The position numbers and the translations under genes were made by a program. Shown in pieces: positions 1-8,318 of a stretch of DNA of 64,000 bases. Origin of the DNA: Pseudomonas sp. B21-015 (GTDB lineage Bacteria; Pseudomonadota; Gammaproteobacteria; Pseudomonadales; Pseudomonadaceae); assembly GCF_024749285.1 (NCBI RefSeq), contig NZ_CP087196.1:868001-932000 (forward strand). Reading direction: 5' to 3'. The notes below the pieces were generated by a model. The model did not search any database and was not told the origin of the DNA. It saw nothing but the letters and a program-made list of their open reading frames with translations. Positions within the stretch are counted from its first letter, which is position 1. Each line of letters opens with the position of its first letter.

Positions 1-535
1 CATGCAGTCGACCCCGTTGCAACTGGCCCAGGCCACGGCGCTGGTGGCCAACAAAGGTGTCTGGAACCGTCCGCACCTGGCCAAGACTGTCGAAGGCGAG
101 CGGCCGAAGGATGAAAATCCGATGCCGGACATCATCCTGCGCGACCCGTCCGACTGGACCAAGGTCAACCACGGCATGCAGCAGGTCATGCACGGCGCTC
201 GCGGTACGGCGCGCAAGGCATCGATAGGCGCGCAATACCGGATTGCCGGCAAAAGTGGTACGGCTCAGGTGGTCGCGATCAAGCAGGGCGAGAAGTACGA
301 CCGCTCCAAGGTTCAGGAGCGTCACCGCGACCACGCCTTGTTCGTCGGCTTCGCGCCGGCCGACAACCCGCAAATCGTGGTGTCGGTGATGGTCGAGAAC
401 GGCGAGTCCGGTTCCGGCGTCGCGGCGCCTGTGGTGCGTCAAGTCATGGACGCCTGGCTCCTGGACCAGGACGGCCGGCTGAAAGCCGAATACGCCAGCC
501 CTATCAGTGCGGAGGCTACGGCCCGTGAAGAGTAA
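1..535 (+). CDS. mrdA: Penicillin-binding protein 2 (peptidoglycan transpeptidase), C-terminal fragment
   Basis: This is the last 178 codons or so of a class B penicillin-binding protein; the start and most of the gene lie left of the window. The fragment carries the KSGT box (KSGTAQV, about residue 84 of the visible part), the third conserved motif of the transpeptidase active site, followed by the usual FVGFAP and VMVENG strands. PBP2 cross-links peptidoglycan during lateral wall growth and works with RodA, which follows directly and overlaps its 3' end by 11 bases. The pairing with rodA identifies it as the elongation PBP rather than the division PBP (FtsI). Left-truncated only because the window begins here. 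Confidence 0.93.
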   Translation, partial: MQSTPLQLAQATALVANKGVWNRPHLAKTVEGERPKDENPMPDIILRDPSDWTKVNHGMQQVMHGARGTARKASIGAQYRIAGKSGTAQVVAIKQGEKYDRSKVQERHRDHALFVGFAPADNPQIVVSVMVENGESGSGVAAPVVRQVMDAWLLDQDGRLKAEYASPISAEATAREE

Positions 536-1670
536 TTTCGATCGCATCCTCTCCAGCGAGGATGTGATGCGTCGCCGTGCGACGCTGTTGCAACGCCTGC
601 ACATCGACGGGCCGTTGCTGATCCTGCTGCTGACCCTCGCCGCCGGCAGCCTGTTCGTGCTGTATTCGGCCAGCGGCAAGAGCTGGGACCTATTGGCCAA
701 GCAAGCCACTTCGTTCGGTATCGGCCTGGTATCGATGATCGTCATCGCCCAGTTCGAGCCGCGCTTCATGGCCCGCTGGGTGCCGGTCGGTTATGTGGTC
801 GGTGTGCTCTTGCTGGTGGTGGTGGACGTGATGGGCCACAACGCCATGGGGGCCACGCGCTGGATCAACATTCCCGGGGTGATCCGCTTCCAGCCCTCGG
901 AATTCATGAAAATCCTGATGCCGGCGACCATCGCCTGGTACTTGTCCAAACGCACCTTGCCGCCGCAGCTCAAGCATGTGGGCGTCAGTCTGTTTCTGAT
1001 CGGCTTGCCGTTCATATTGATCGTGCGTCAGCCCGACCTCGGCACTTCACTGCTGATCCTCGCCGGTGGCGCGTTCGTTCTGTTCATGGGCGGCCTGCGC
1101 TGGCGCTGGATCCTCAGCGTGATTGCCGCCGCGGTGCCGGTGGCCGTGGCGATGTGGTTCTTCATCATGCACGATTACCAGAAGCAGCGAATCCTGACCT
1201 TCCTCGACCCCGAAAGCGATCCGCTGGGCACGGGCTGGAACATCATTCAGTCGAAGGCCGCCATCGGTTCCGGCGGCGTGTTCGGCAAAGGCTGGTTGCT
1301 CGGTACCCAGTCGCACCTGGACTTCCTGCCGGAAAGCCACACCGACTTCATCATTGCGGTGATGGGCGAAGAATTCGGCCTGGTGGGCATCTGCGCACTG
1401 TTGCTGATTTACCTGCTGTTGATCGGTCGCGGCCTGGTGATCACCGCCCAGGCTCAGACATTGTTCGGCAAGTTGCTTGCGGGCAGTCTGACTATGACGT
1501 TTTTTGTTTACGTTTTCGTCAACATCGGTATGGTCAGTGGCCTGTTGCCGGTCGTGGGGGTGCCGTTGCCGTTCATTAGCTACGGAGGAACTTCGCTGGT
1601 GACGCTGCTGTCAGCGTTTGGGGTTTTGATGTCGATCCATACCCATCGTAAGTGGATCGCACAGGTTTGA
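525..1670 (+). CDS. rodA: Rod-shape-determining protein RodA (SEDS peptidoglycan polymerase)
   Basis: RodA is the SEDS-family glycosyltransferase that polymerises glycan strands in the elongasome with PBP2. The protein is almost wholly hydrophobic with about ten membrane segments and shows SEDS signatures: RQPDLGTSLL, the long periplasmic loop with HTDFIIAVMGEEFG, and the C-terminal GVPLPFISYGGTS. I chose GTG at 525 because GGAGG (511-515) lies nine bases ahead. An in-frame ATG at 567 would give a 367-residue protein and cannot be excluded. The start lies inside the mrdA reading frame, so the two genes are translationally coupled. mltB follows 17 bases downstream. Confidence 0.93.
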   Translation: MKSNFDRILSSEDVMRRRATLLQRLHIDGPLLILLLTLAAGSLFVLYSASGKSWDLLAKQATSFGIGLVSMIVIAQFEPRFMARWVPVGYVVGVLLLVVVDVMGHNAMGATRWINIPGVIRFQPSEFMKILMPATIAWYLSKRTLPPQLKHVGVSLFLIGLPFILIVRQPDLGTSLLILAGGAFVLFMGGLRWRWILSVIAAAVPVAVAMWFFIMHDYQKQRILTFLDPESDPLGTGWNIIQSKAAIGSGGVFGKGWLLGTQSHLDFLPESHTDFIIAVMGEEFGLVGICALLLIYLLLIGRGLVITAQAQTLFGKLLAGSLTMTFFVYVFVNIGMVSGLLPVVGVPLPFISYGGTSLVTLLSAFGVLMSIHTHRKWIAQV

Positions 1671-1687
1671 ATAAGGTGATGATTTCA

Positions 1688-2698
1688 ATGCAAGTAATGC
1701 GTGGCTGGGCGACTCGATACGCACCGTGGGTCGGCCTGGTAGGCATCCTTGGTTCCGCGCAGGAAGCGTTGGCCGGCGATTACGAAGGCTCACCCCAGGT
1801 GGCCGAGTTCGTCGGTGAAATGACCCGCGACTACGGCTTTGCCGGTGAACAGCTGATGGGCGTGTTCCGCGAAGCCGAGCGCAAGCAGTCGATTCTGGAC
1901 GCGATTTCCAAACCCGCCGAACGCGTCAAACAGTGGAAAGAATACCGTCCAATGTTCATCACCGACGCGCGCATCGCCCGTGGTGTGGACTTCTGGCGTC
2001 AGCACGAAGCGGTGCTGGCCCGTACCGAGCAGGAGTACGGCGTGCCGGCGCAGGTGATTGTCTCGATTATCGGCGTCGAGACCTTTTTCGGCCGCAATAC
2101 CGGTAATTATCGGGTGATCGACGCCTTGTCGACCCTGGGTTTCGACTATCCTCCCCGTGCCGAATTCTTCCGCAAGGAATTGCGTGAATTCCTGCTGCTG
2201 GCCCGTGAAGAGCAGGTCGACCCGTTGACCCTCAAAGGCTCCTACGCCGGAGCCATGGGCTTGCCGCAGTTCATGCCGAGCAGTTTTCGCGCCTATGCGG
2301 TGGATTTCGACGGTGACGGCCACATCAATATCTGGAACAACCCGGATGATGCGATCGGCAGCGTCGCCAGTTATTTCAAGCGTCACGGCTGGGTCGCCGG
2401 CGAACCTGTGGTCAGTCGCGCCGATGTGCGCGGCGATCAGGTGGACGACGGGCTGACCGCAGGCATCGAGCCGACGAAAACCGTCGGGGAGTTGCGGGCG
2501 CTGGGCTGGTCGAGTCATGATGCGCTGCGCGATGATATGCCGGTCACGGCTTTCCGCCTGGAAGGCGACAATGGCCCCGAATACTGGATGGGCCTGACGA
2601 ATTTTTACGCGATCACGCGTTATAACCGCAGCGTGATGTACGCCATGGCCGTACATCAACTGTCTGAACAGCTGGTCCAAGCACGGGGCGTCAAGTAA
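1688..2698 (+). CDS. mltB: Membrane-bound lytic murein transglycosylase B
   Basis: This enzyme cleaves the MurNAc-GlcNAc bond of peptidoglycan non-hydrolytically, leaving 1,6-anhydro-MurNAc. The SLT_2 fold is clear: the catalytic glutamate sits in IIGVETFFGRN (about residue 131), followed by GSYAGAMGLPQFMPSSFR and the DFDGDGHINIW calcium-binding-like loop. The N-terminus has a hydrophobic export segment (residues 10-30) ending near ALAG, with no convincing lipobox, so a soluble periplasmic form is possible. I chose ATG 1688 over upstream in-frame codons because AAGG lies 11 bases before it. The gene sits between rodA and rlpA, and its TAA overlaps the rlpA ATG by one base. Confidence 0.92.
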   Translation: MQVMRGWATRYAPWVGLVGILGSAQEALAGDYEGSPQVAEFVGEMTRDYGFAGEQLMGVFREAERKQSILDAISKPAERVKQWKEYRPMFITDARIARGVDFWRQHEAVLARTEQEYGVPAQVIVSIIGVETFFGRNTGNYRVIDALSTLGFDYPPRAEFFRKELREFLLLAREEQVDPLTLKGSYAGAMGLPQFMPSSFRAYAVDFDGDGHINIWNNPDDAIGSVASYFKRHGWVAGEPVVSRADVRGDQVDDGLTAGIEPTKTVGELRALGWSSHDALRDDMPVTAFRLEGDNGPEYWMGLTNFYAITRYNRSVMYAMAVHQLSEQLVQARGVK

Positions 2699-3708
2699 TG
2701 CGGGCATTGCCTATGAATAAACCCCTGAAGCTCATGGCATTCGCCGCGTTGGCGGTGCTGGTCGCCAGTTGTTCGACCAGCCGCTCGCCGACCCAGAAGT
2801 CTTCCAGCGCCGTTCGTTCGGCGCCAGGCCTGGATATCAACCGGGCCCACAAGGATGGTGCACCCTGGTGGGACGTCGACGTATCGCGCATCCCGGATGC
2901 CACGCCGACCCTGCACTCCGGTCCTTATAAAGCCAATCCGTACACCGTGCTGGGCAAGACCTACTTCCCGCTGCAAGACTCCAAAACCTACGTCGCCTCG
3001 GGCACGGCGTCCTGGTATGGCACCAAGTTCCATGGTCAGAACACCGCCAATGGCGAGGTTTATGACCTGTACGGCATGAGTGCCGCTCACAAGACATTGC
3101 CACTGCCAAGTTATGTTCGGGTGACTAACCTGGACAACAACAAAAGCGTGATCCTGCGGGTCAACGACCGTGGTCCGTTCTACTCGGACCGAATCATTGA
3201 CTTGTCCTATGCCGCCGCCAAAAAGCTCGGTTACGCCGAAACCGGTACGGCGCGGGTCAAGGTCGAAGGTATCGACCCGCAGCAGTGGTGGGCACAAAAG
3301 GGCCGTCCGGCGCCTTTGATGCTCAACGAGCCGCAAGTCGCACAGAATAGCGCTCCGGTGATTACGGCTTCGGCCGGCACCGTCGAGCAATGGACACCAC
3401 CACCGCAGCAACACGCCGCGGCCGTTGTGCCCGCGCAGATCGATGCAAAAAAAAACGCTTCTGTACCAGCCTCTGGCCAGTATCTGCAGGTGGGCGCGTT
3501 CGCCAACCCGGACGCTGCAGAACTCCTGAGATCGAAGCTCAGCGGGATGGTGAGCGCTCCGGTGTTCATCAGTTCGATCGTGCGCAATCAACAGACACTG
3601 CATCGGGTGCGCCTGGGGCCGATCGGTTCGCCGGGTGAAATCCAGCAAGTGCAGAACAGCGTGCGGCTGGCCAATCTCGGTTCGCCGAGCCTGGTCAGCG
3701 CCGAGTAA
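2698..3708 (+). CDS. rlpA: Septal/endolytic lytic transglycosylase RlpA (rare lipoprotein A)
   Basis: RlpA is an outer-membrane lipoprotein that in Pseudomonas cleaves glycan strands lacking stem peptides and helps daughter-cell separation. The 336-residue product has a lipobox (LVASC, Cys 25), a double-psi beta-barrel domain (GTASWYGTKFHGQNTANGE to VNDRGPFYSDRIIDLS, roughly residues 100-190), a proline/alanine-rich linker and a C-terminal SPOR domain (YLQVGAFANPDAAELL, about 260-335) that binds denuded glycan at the septum. ATG 2698 overlaps the mltB stop; a second ATG at 2713 is also possible. A poly-A run near 3450 encodes KKN and keeps frame. Confidence 0.93.
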   Translation: MRALPMNKPLKLMAFAALAVLVASCSTSRSPTQKSSSAVRSAPGLDINRAHKDGAPWWDVDVSRIPDATPTLHSGPYKANPYTVLGKTYFPLQDSKTYVASGTASWYGTKFHGQNTANGEVYDLYGMSAAHKTLPLPSYVRVTNLDNNKSVILRVNDRGPFYSDRIIDLSYAAAKKLGYAETGTARVKVEGIDPQQWWAQKGRPAPLMLNEPQVAQNSAPVITASAGTVEQWTPPPQQHAAAVVPAQIDAKKNASVPASGQYLQVGAFANPDAAELLRSKLSGMVSAPVFISSIVRNQQTLHRVRLGPIGSPGEIQQVQNSVRLANLGSPSLVSAE

Positions 3709-3849
3709 CACGTAGTACCTGATTGACGGTTCGCTTGCGATTTGGGGGGTGGACCGGGTTGTTGGCTCGTGAAGAACAAAAGCCCGGCTAGGGTTACAGA
3801 GTGAGCAACTGAACACGTGACGGCTTTTAAAAAGTTGTCTGATTAGTTT

Positions 3850-3861
3850 TGCCCTAGGGCA
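3850..3861. promoter_or_regulatory. 12-bp perfect palindrome in dacC leader
   Basis: TGCCCTAGGGCA is a perfect palindrome 27 bases before the dacC start, in a 180-base gap that otherwise holds no gene. Its role is unknown; a dimeric regulator site or a small hairpin in the leader are both possible. Confidence 0.3.
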
Positions 3862-3888
3862 GTTTCCATTAGCGATTTCGAGAGACGG

Positions 3889-5046
3889 ATGAACATCACC
3901 ACCTTTGCCAAACGCCTGTGCCTGCTAGTCCCGCTGCTCCTCTCGCCTGCCGCTTTTGCGGCCGAGATGATGCCGTCGCCACCGCAACTGGCCGCCAAAG
4001 CCTACGTACTCATGGACGCCAGCAGCGGCAACGTGCTGGTAGAGAACAACGGTGACCAGCGTCTGCCGCCGGCCAGCCTGACCAAGCTGATGACCGCGTA
4101 CATCGCGACCCTGGAAATCCGTCGTGGCCAGATCGGTGAAAACGATCCGGTGACCGTCAGCGAAAACGCCTGGCGTACCGGCGGTTCGCGGATGTTCATC
4201 AAAGTCGGCTCGCAAGTCACCGTCAGCGACCTGCTGCACGGCATCATCATTCAGTCTGGCAACGACGCCAGTGTTGCGCTCTCCGAGCACATCGCCGGCA
4301 GCGAAGACGCGTTCGCCGACCTGATGAACAAGACCGTCGCCGATCTGGGCATGAGCAACACCCACTTCATGAACCCGACCGGTCTGCCGAACCCGGAGCA
4401 CTACTCGTCGGCTCACGACATGGCCGTGCTGGCTCGCGCGATCATCCACGAAGACCCGGCTCACTACGCGATCTACTCGCAGAAAGAGTTCTTCTGGAAC
4501 GGCATCAAGCAGCCTAACCGTAACCTGCTGCTGTGGCGCGACAAGACTGTCGACGGCCTGAAAACCGGCCACACCGATGAAGCCGGCTACTGCATGGTGT
4601 CTTCGGCTGTACGTGATGGCATGCGCCTGATCGCCGTGGTATTCGGCACCAACAGCGAAGTGGCCCGTGCTGCTGAAACCCAGAAGCTGCTGACCTACGG
4701 TTTCCGCTTCTTCGAAACCCAGACCTTCTATCAGAAAGGCGCCGAGCTGGCTCAGGCACCTGTCTGGAAAGGCACCACCAATCAAGTCAAGGCCGGCCTG
4801 GCTGAAGACCTGACCATGACCCTGCCAAAAGGCCAGCTGAAAAAGCTCGCTGCCAGCATGTCCATGAACCCGCAACTGGTTGCACCCATCGCCAAGGGCG
4901 ACGTGATCGGTAAAGTCGAAGTGAAGCTGGACGACAAAGTGGTGCACAGCGCTAACTTGATCGCTCTGGACGCGGTCGACGAGGGTGGTATCTTCCGCCG
5001 CATGTGGGATAGCATCCGTCTATTCTTCTACGGCTTGTTCAACTGA
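3889..5046 (+). CDS. dacC: D-alanyl-D-alanine carboxypeptidase (PBP5/6 type)
   Basis: A low-molecular-mass PBP that removes the terminal D-Ala from peptidoglycan pentapeptides, limiting cross-linking. It has a cleavable signal peptide (to AFAAE, about residue 25) and all three active-site motifs: SLTK (Ser 63, Lys 66), SGN (123-125) and KTG (225-227). The C-terminal PBP5_C beta domain follows, and the last 17 residues (RRMWDSIRLFFYGLFN) form an amphipathic membrane-anchoring helix. Length (385) is normal for the family. Its place after rlpA matches the Pseudomonas dacC locus. The 180-base gap suggests its own promoter. Confidence 0.94.
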   Translation: MNITTFAKRLCLLVPLLLSPAAFAAEMMPSPPQLAAKAYVLMDASSGNVLVENNGDQRLPPASLTKLMTAYIATLEIRRGQIGENDPVTVSENAWRTGGSRMFIKVGSQVTVSDLLHGIIIQSGNDASVALSEHIAGSEDAFADLMNKTVADLGMSNTHFMNPTGLPNPEHYSSAHDMAVLARAIIHEDPAHYAIYSQKEFFWNGIKQPNRNLLLWRDKTVDGLKTGHTDEAGYCMVSSAVRDGMRLIAVVFGTNSEVARAAETQKLLTYGFRFFETQTFYQKGAELAQAPVWKGTTNQVKAGLAEDLTMTLPKGQLKKLAASMSMNPQLVAPIAKGDVIGKVEVKLDDKVVHSANLIALDAVDEGGIFRRMWDSIRLFFYGLFN

Positions 5047-5127
5047 TATTGTCGACCTGCGTGCCTCCCTCCCTGATACAGGGGCGGGGGGTATGCCCGT
5101 CGCCACGGCTTACGAGGCCGTTACGCC

Positions 5128-5403
5128 ATGACAGACTCCGAAGTAAAGGCGCCAAAGATCGAATTCCCCTGCGCGGATTACCCGATCAAGGTAATCGGCG
5201 ACACTGGCGTGGGTTTCAAGGACAAGATCATCGCGATCCTTGAGAAACACGCGACCGTTGACCACAACACTTTTGCCGAACGGCAGAGTACCAACGGCAA
5301 GTACACCACCATCCAGTTGCACATCATCGCCACCGGCCAGGAACAGCTGTACGACATCAACAGCGAGTTGCGGGCTACCGGTTTCGTGCACATGGTGCTG
5401 TGA
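5128..5403 (+). CDS. ybeD: YbeD-family protein (DUF493)
   Basis: A 91-residue protein of the DUF493/YbeD family, an ACT-like ferredoxin fold conserved beside lipB in gammaproteobacteria. Family hallmarks seen are [12 protein letters not shown] at the start and [16 protein letters not shown] in the middle. No catalytic residues are known. The constant linkage to lipB suggests a role tied to lipoate metabolism, possibly allosteric, but this is inferred from position alone. Its TGA overlaps the lipB ATG by one base (TGATG), so the two are translationally coupled. Confidence 0.9.
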   Translation: MTDSEVKAPKIEFPCADYPIKVIGDTGVGFKDKIIAILEKHATVDHNTFAERQSTNGKYTTIQLHIIATGQEQLYDINSELRATGFVHMVL

Positions 5404-6050
5404 TGTCTGGCACGCTGGGCTTTCGCGAGCTCGGCCAGATGGCTTACGAGCCGGTCTGGCATGCCATGCAACGCTTCACCAACGAACGCGGCAGCGATGC
5501 CGCGGACGAGATCTGGCTGGTGGAACACCCGCCGGTGTTCACCCAGGGCCAGGCCGGCAAGGCTGAGCATCTGTTGCTTCCGGGGGATATTCCGGTGGTG
5601 AAGGTCGACCGCGGTGGTCAGGTGACTTACCACGGTCCGGGTCAGTTGGTGGCCTACCTGTTGCTGGATGTCCGCAAACTGGGGTTCGGCGTGCGTGATC
5701 TGGTCAGCCGCATGGAGCAATGCCTGATCGAGCTGCTGGCCAGCTACGGCGTGACCGCGGTGGCCAAGCCGGATGCACCGGGTGTTTATGTCGATGGCGC
5801 GAAAATCGCGTCCTTGGGTCTGCGGATCCGCCACGGTTGCTCCTTTCATGGCCTGGCCCTGAATGTGGATATGAATCTGGAACCGTTTCGACGGATTAAT
5901 CCCTGCGGCTACGCCGGGCTGGCGATGACCCAGCTGCGCGATCACGCAGGATCGATTGAATTTGCCGAGGTAAGTGCCCGGCTGCGCGCGCAGCTCGTCA
6001 AACACCTCGACTATGCTGAGCAGACGACCCTAACGGGCGGAATCGACTGA
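5403..6050 (+). CDS. lipB: Lipoyl(octanoyl) transferase LipB
   Basis: LipB moves octanoate from octanoyl-ACP to lipoyl domains, the first step of endogenous lipoylation. The 215-residue sequence has the family motifs: [12 protein letters not shown], the catalytic lysine in [11 protein letters not shown], the [11 protein letters not shown] segment, and the catalytic cysteine in [12 protein letters not shown] 5403 is chosen because it gives the standard N-terminus ([10 protein letters not shown]) and overlaps the ybeD stop. lipA begins two bases after its stop, so ybeD-lipB-lipA form one transcription unit. Confidence 0.95.
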   Translation: MSGTLGFRELGQMAYEPVWHAMQRFTNERGSDAADEIWLVEHPPVFTQGQAGKAEHLLLPGDIPVVKVDRGGQVTYHGPGQLVAYLLLDVRKLGFGVRDLVSRMEQCLIELLASYGVTAVAKPDAPGVYVDGAKIASLGLRIRHGCSFHGLALNVDMNLEPFRRINPCGYAGLAMTQLRDHAGSIEFAEVSARLRAQLVKHLDYAEQTTLTGGID

Positions 6051-6051
6051 T

Positions 6052-7074
6052 ATGACTACTGATGCAGTGCAAACCATGATCCCGACGCTCGATGTTACCG
6101 AGCGTCCGGCCCCGCGTGCCAAGGTTGAAGCCGGCGTCAAGCTGCGCGGCGCCGAGAAGGTTGCACGCATTCCGGTAAAGATCATTCCGACCACCGAACT
6201 GCCGAAGAAACCCGACTGGATTCGCGTGCGCATCCCGGTTTCCCCGGAGGTCGACCGCATCAAGGCACTGCTGCGCAAACACAAGCTGCACAGCGTGTGC
6301 GAAGAAGCGTCCTGCCCGAACCTGGGCGAGTGCTTCTCCGGCGGCACCGCGACCTTCATGATCATGGGGGACATCTGCACCCGCCGCTGCCCGTTCTGCG
6401 ACGTCGGCCACGGACGTCCGAAGCCACTGGACGTCAACGAGCCGGAAAGCCTGGCCATCGCCATCGCCGACCTCAAACTGAAATACGTGGTAATCACCTC
6501 GGTAGACCGTGACGACCTGCGTGACGGTGGTGCCCAGCACTTTGCCGACTGCATCCGCGAAATCCGCAAACTGTCGCCGAACGTTCAGCTCGAGACCTTG
6601 GTCCCGGACTACCGTGGCCGCATGGACGTCGCGCTGGAAATCACCGCCGCCGAGCCGCCGGATGTGTTCAACCACAACCTGGAAACCGTGCCGCGCCTGT
6701 ACAAGGCTGCGCGTCCGGGGTCGGATTACCAGTGGTCGCTGACGTTGCTGCAACGCTTCAAGCAGATGATGCCGCACATTCCGACCAAGTCCGGTTTGAT
6801 GCTGGGCCTGGGCGAAACCGATGAAGAAGTCATCGAAGTCATGAAGCGCATGCGCGAACACGACATCGACATGCTGACCCTGGGCCAGTACCTGCAACCG
6901 TCCCGCAGCCACTTGCCGGTCCAGCGTTTCGTGCACCCGGACACCTTCGCCTGGTTTGCCGAGGAAGGTTACAAGATGGGCTTCAAGAACGTCGCTTCCG
7001 GCCCGTTGGTACGTTCCTCGTACCACGCCGACGAGCAGGCGAAGCTGGTCAAGGCCGAGTTGATGTCGTCCTGA
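6052..7074 (+). CDS. lipA: Lipoyl synthase LipA (radical SAM)
   Basis: LipA inserts two sulfurs into the octanoyl chain bound to lipoyl domains, completing lipoate synthesis. Both iron-sulfur clusters are visible: the auxiliary-cluster motif [12 protein letters not shown] (near residue 83) and the radical SAM motif CTRRCPFC (near residue 109). The C-terminal RSSYHAD supplies the conserved serine ligand (RSSYH). At 340 residues it is full length. It is the last gene of the ybeD-lipB-lipA unit and is followed 22 bases later by a strong intrinsic terminator. Confidence 0.96.
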   Translation: MTTDAVQTMIPTLDVTERPAPRAKVEAGVKLRGAEKVARIPVKIIPTTELPKKPDWIRVRIPVSPEVDRIKALLRKHKLHSVCEEASCPNLGECFSGGTATFMIMGDICTRRCPFCDVGHGRPKPLDVNEPESLAIAIADLKLKYVVITSVDRDDLRDGGAQHFADCIREIRKLSPNVQLETLVPDYRGRMDVALEITAAEPPDVFNHNLETVPRLYKAARPGSDYQWSLTLLQRFKQMMPHIPTKSGLMLGLGETDEEVIEVMKRMREHDIDMLTLGQYLQPSRSHLPVQRFVHPDTFAWFAEEGYKMGFKNVASGPLVRSSYHADEQAKLVKAELMSS

Positions 7075-7096
7075 TCCCGCTGTGAGAGCAAAAAAA

Positions 7097-7133
7097 GGCC
7101 CGCAAGGCTTCTAGGCCTTGCGGGCCTTTTTTT
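7097..7133 (+). terminator. Rho-independent terminator after lipA
   Basis: A GC-rich stem pairs GGCCCGCAAGGC (7097-7108) with a matching arm at 7114-7126 around a short loop, then runs into seven T residues (7127-7133). An A-run on the 5' side would also allow function in the reverse direction. Confidence 0.9.
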
Positions 7134-7251
7134 AGCAGTGCCTACGGCTATTACAGTCTTTTCCTGCAAACCGTGGTGCGATTGCCCCTCTTCTGTTTAT
7201 CCCCGTTCCTGACTACTGTGTGCTGAAGCGTTCACACAGGGAGAATCATGG

Positions 7252-8202
7252 ATGACTGCTCGACCGACCCACACCCTTTGTCCTCACATCCCGGTTCCGG
7301 CCTTGCCGCCTGCAGGGCTGATCGGCGTGATCGCGCCCGCCGGCCCCGCAGCACTGGACACCAATAAAGCCATTGCCTGGATGCGTGCTCGCGGCTATTC
7401 GCTGCGGGTGTTTCCCGGGGTTTACGAGCAAGAAGGCTATCTGGCCGGCAGCGACGATGTGCGACTCAATGACTTGCACGCAGCCTTCGCCGACAGCGAG
7501 GTCGACGCGATCATCTGTCTGCGCGGCGGTTACGGTACGCCGCGTTTGCTCGATCGCATCGATTTCGAATTATTGCGCAACAACGCCAAGCCGTTCATCG
7601 GCTACAGCGACATCACAGCGCTGCACTTGGCCATCAGCCGTTATGCAGGCTTCGTGACCTTCCACGGTCCGATGCTCAATGCCGATCTGCTGGGTGACAA
7701 GCAGACCCCCACCGAGTCCTCGTTTTTCAACATGCTGCGCGGTCAGGTAAAGGCAGACAGCGTACTGGCGCATCCAGTGGCCTACCCGTTGACCACCCTC
7801 GAACCAGGCATCGCTCATGGGCGTTTGCTGGGGGGTAATCTGTCAATGATCGCCGCGACCATGGGCACGCCTTACGAGATCGATGCCGAGGGCGCCATCC
7901 TGTTTATCGAGGACATCAACGAGCCGCTGTATCGCATTGACCGGCTGCTGACTCATCTGCGTCTGGCTGGCACGTTGCACAAGCTGCGTGGGGTTCTGGT
8001 GGGGGATGTGGCAGGGGTTGATGCGATTGCGCTGGAGAGGTTGCTCAAGCAGACCTTTGCTCCGTTGCGCATACCCGTGCTGGCCGGATGGCGCAGCGGG
8101 CATTGTGATCCGAATTTGACACTGCCGATGGGCGCGCTGGTCAGGCTGGATGCGGGGGACAAGGCGTTGGTGTTGGAGCAGGATGTGGTGATCAAGGCTT
8201 AG
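7252..8202 (+). CDS. ldcA: Muramoyltetrapeptide LD-carboxypeptidase (peptidase S66)
   Basis: LdcA removes the terminal D-Ala from recycled murein tetrapeptides in the cytoplasm. The 316-residue sequence has the S66 signatures: the early LIGVIAPAGP strand, LRGGYGTPRLL, the nucleophile serine in FIGYSDITAL (near residue 118), and the later Glu/His region (FIEDINEPLYRIDR, SGHCDPNLTLPMG). CAGGGAG at 7237-7243 serves ATG 7252; an ATG four bases earlier is out of frame. It fits the murein theme of this end of the window but is separated from lipA by a terminator. Confidence 0.9.
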   Translation: MTARPTHTLCPHIPVPALPPAGLIGVIAPAGPAALDTNKAIAWMRARGYSLRVFPGVYEQEGYLAGSDDVRLNDLHAAFADSEVDAIICLRGGYGTPRLLDRIDFELLRNNAKPFIGYSDITALHLAISRYAGFVTFHGPMLNADLLGDKQTPTESSFFNMLRGQVKADSVLAHPVAYPLTTLEPGIAHGRLLGGNLSMIAATMGTPYEIDAEGAILFIEDINEPLYRIDRLLTHLRLAGTLHKLRGVLVGDVAGVDAIALERLLKQTFAPLRIPVLAGWRSGHCDPNLTLPMGALVRLDAGDKALVLEQDVVIKA

Positions 8203-8225
8203 GAATTCATCGCCTGACAGTCAGT

Positions 8226-8314
8226 CTTCGCAAGCAAGCCCGCTCCCACAGGATCAAGGTGTACGCAAATGTCGCATTCACCTTTGAACTTGTGGGAGCG
8301 GGCTTGCCCGCGAT
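8226..8314. repeat. Family A palindromic repeat pair (REPIN-like)
   Basis: Two inverted copies of the family A unit (GTGGGAGCGGGCTTGCCCGC and its complement) at 8226-8250 and 8291-8314, separated by about 40 bases. The left copy reads TTCGCAAGCAAGCCCGCTCC, a diverged arm. It lies between the convergent ends of ldcA and the minus-strand transglycosylase and may cap both transcripts. Confidence 0.85.
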
Positions 8315-8318
8315 GCTT

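Noticed and set aside
8226..8314. Repeat pairs considered as CRISPR-like arrays
   Set aside because: Units occur as single inverted pairs at scattered loci, not as direct repeats with regular spacers, and no cas gene is present.
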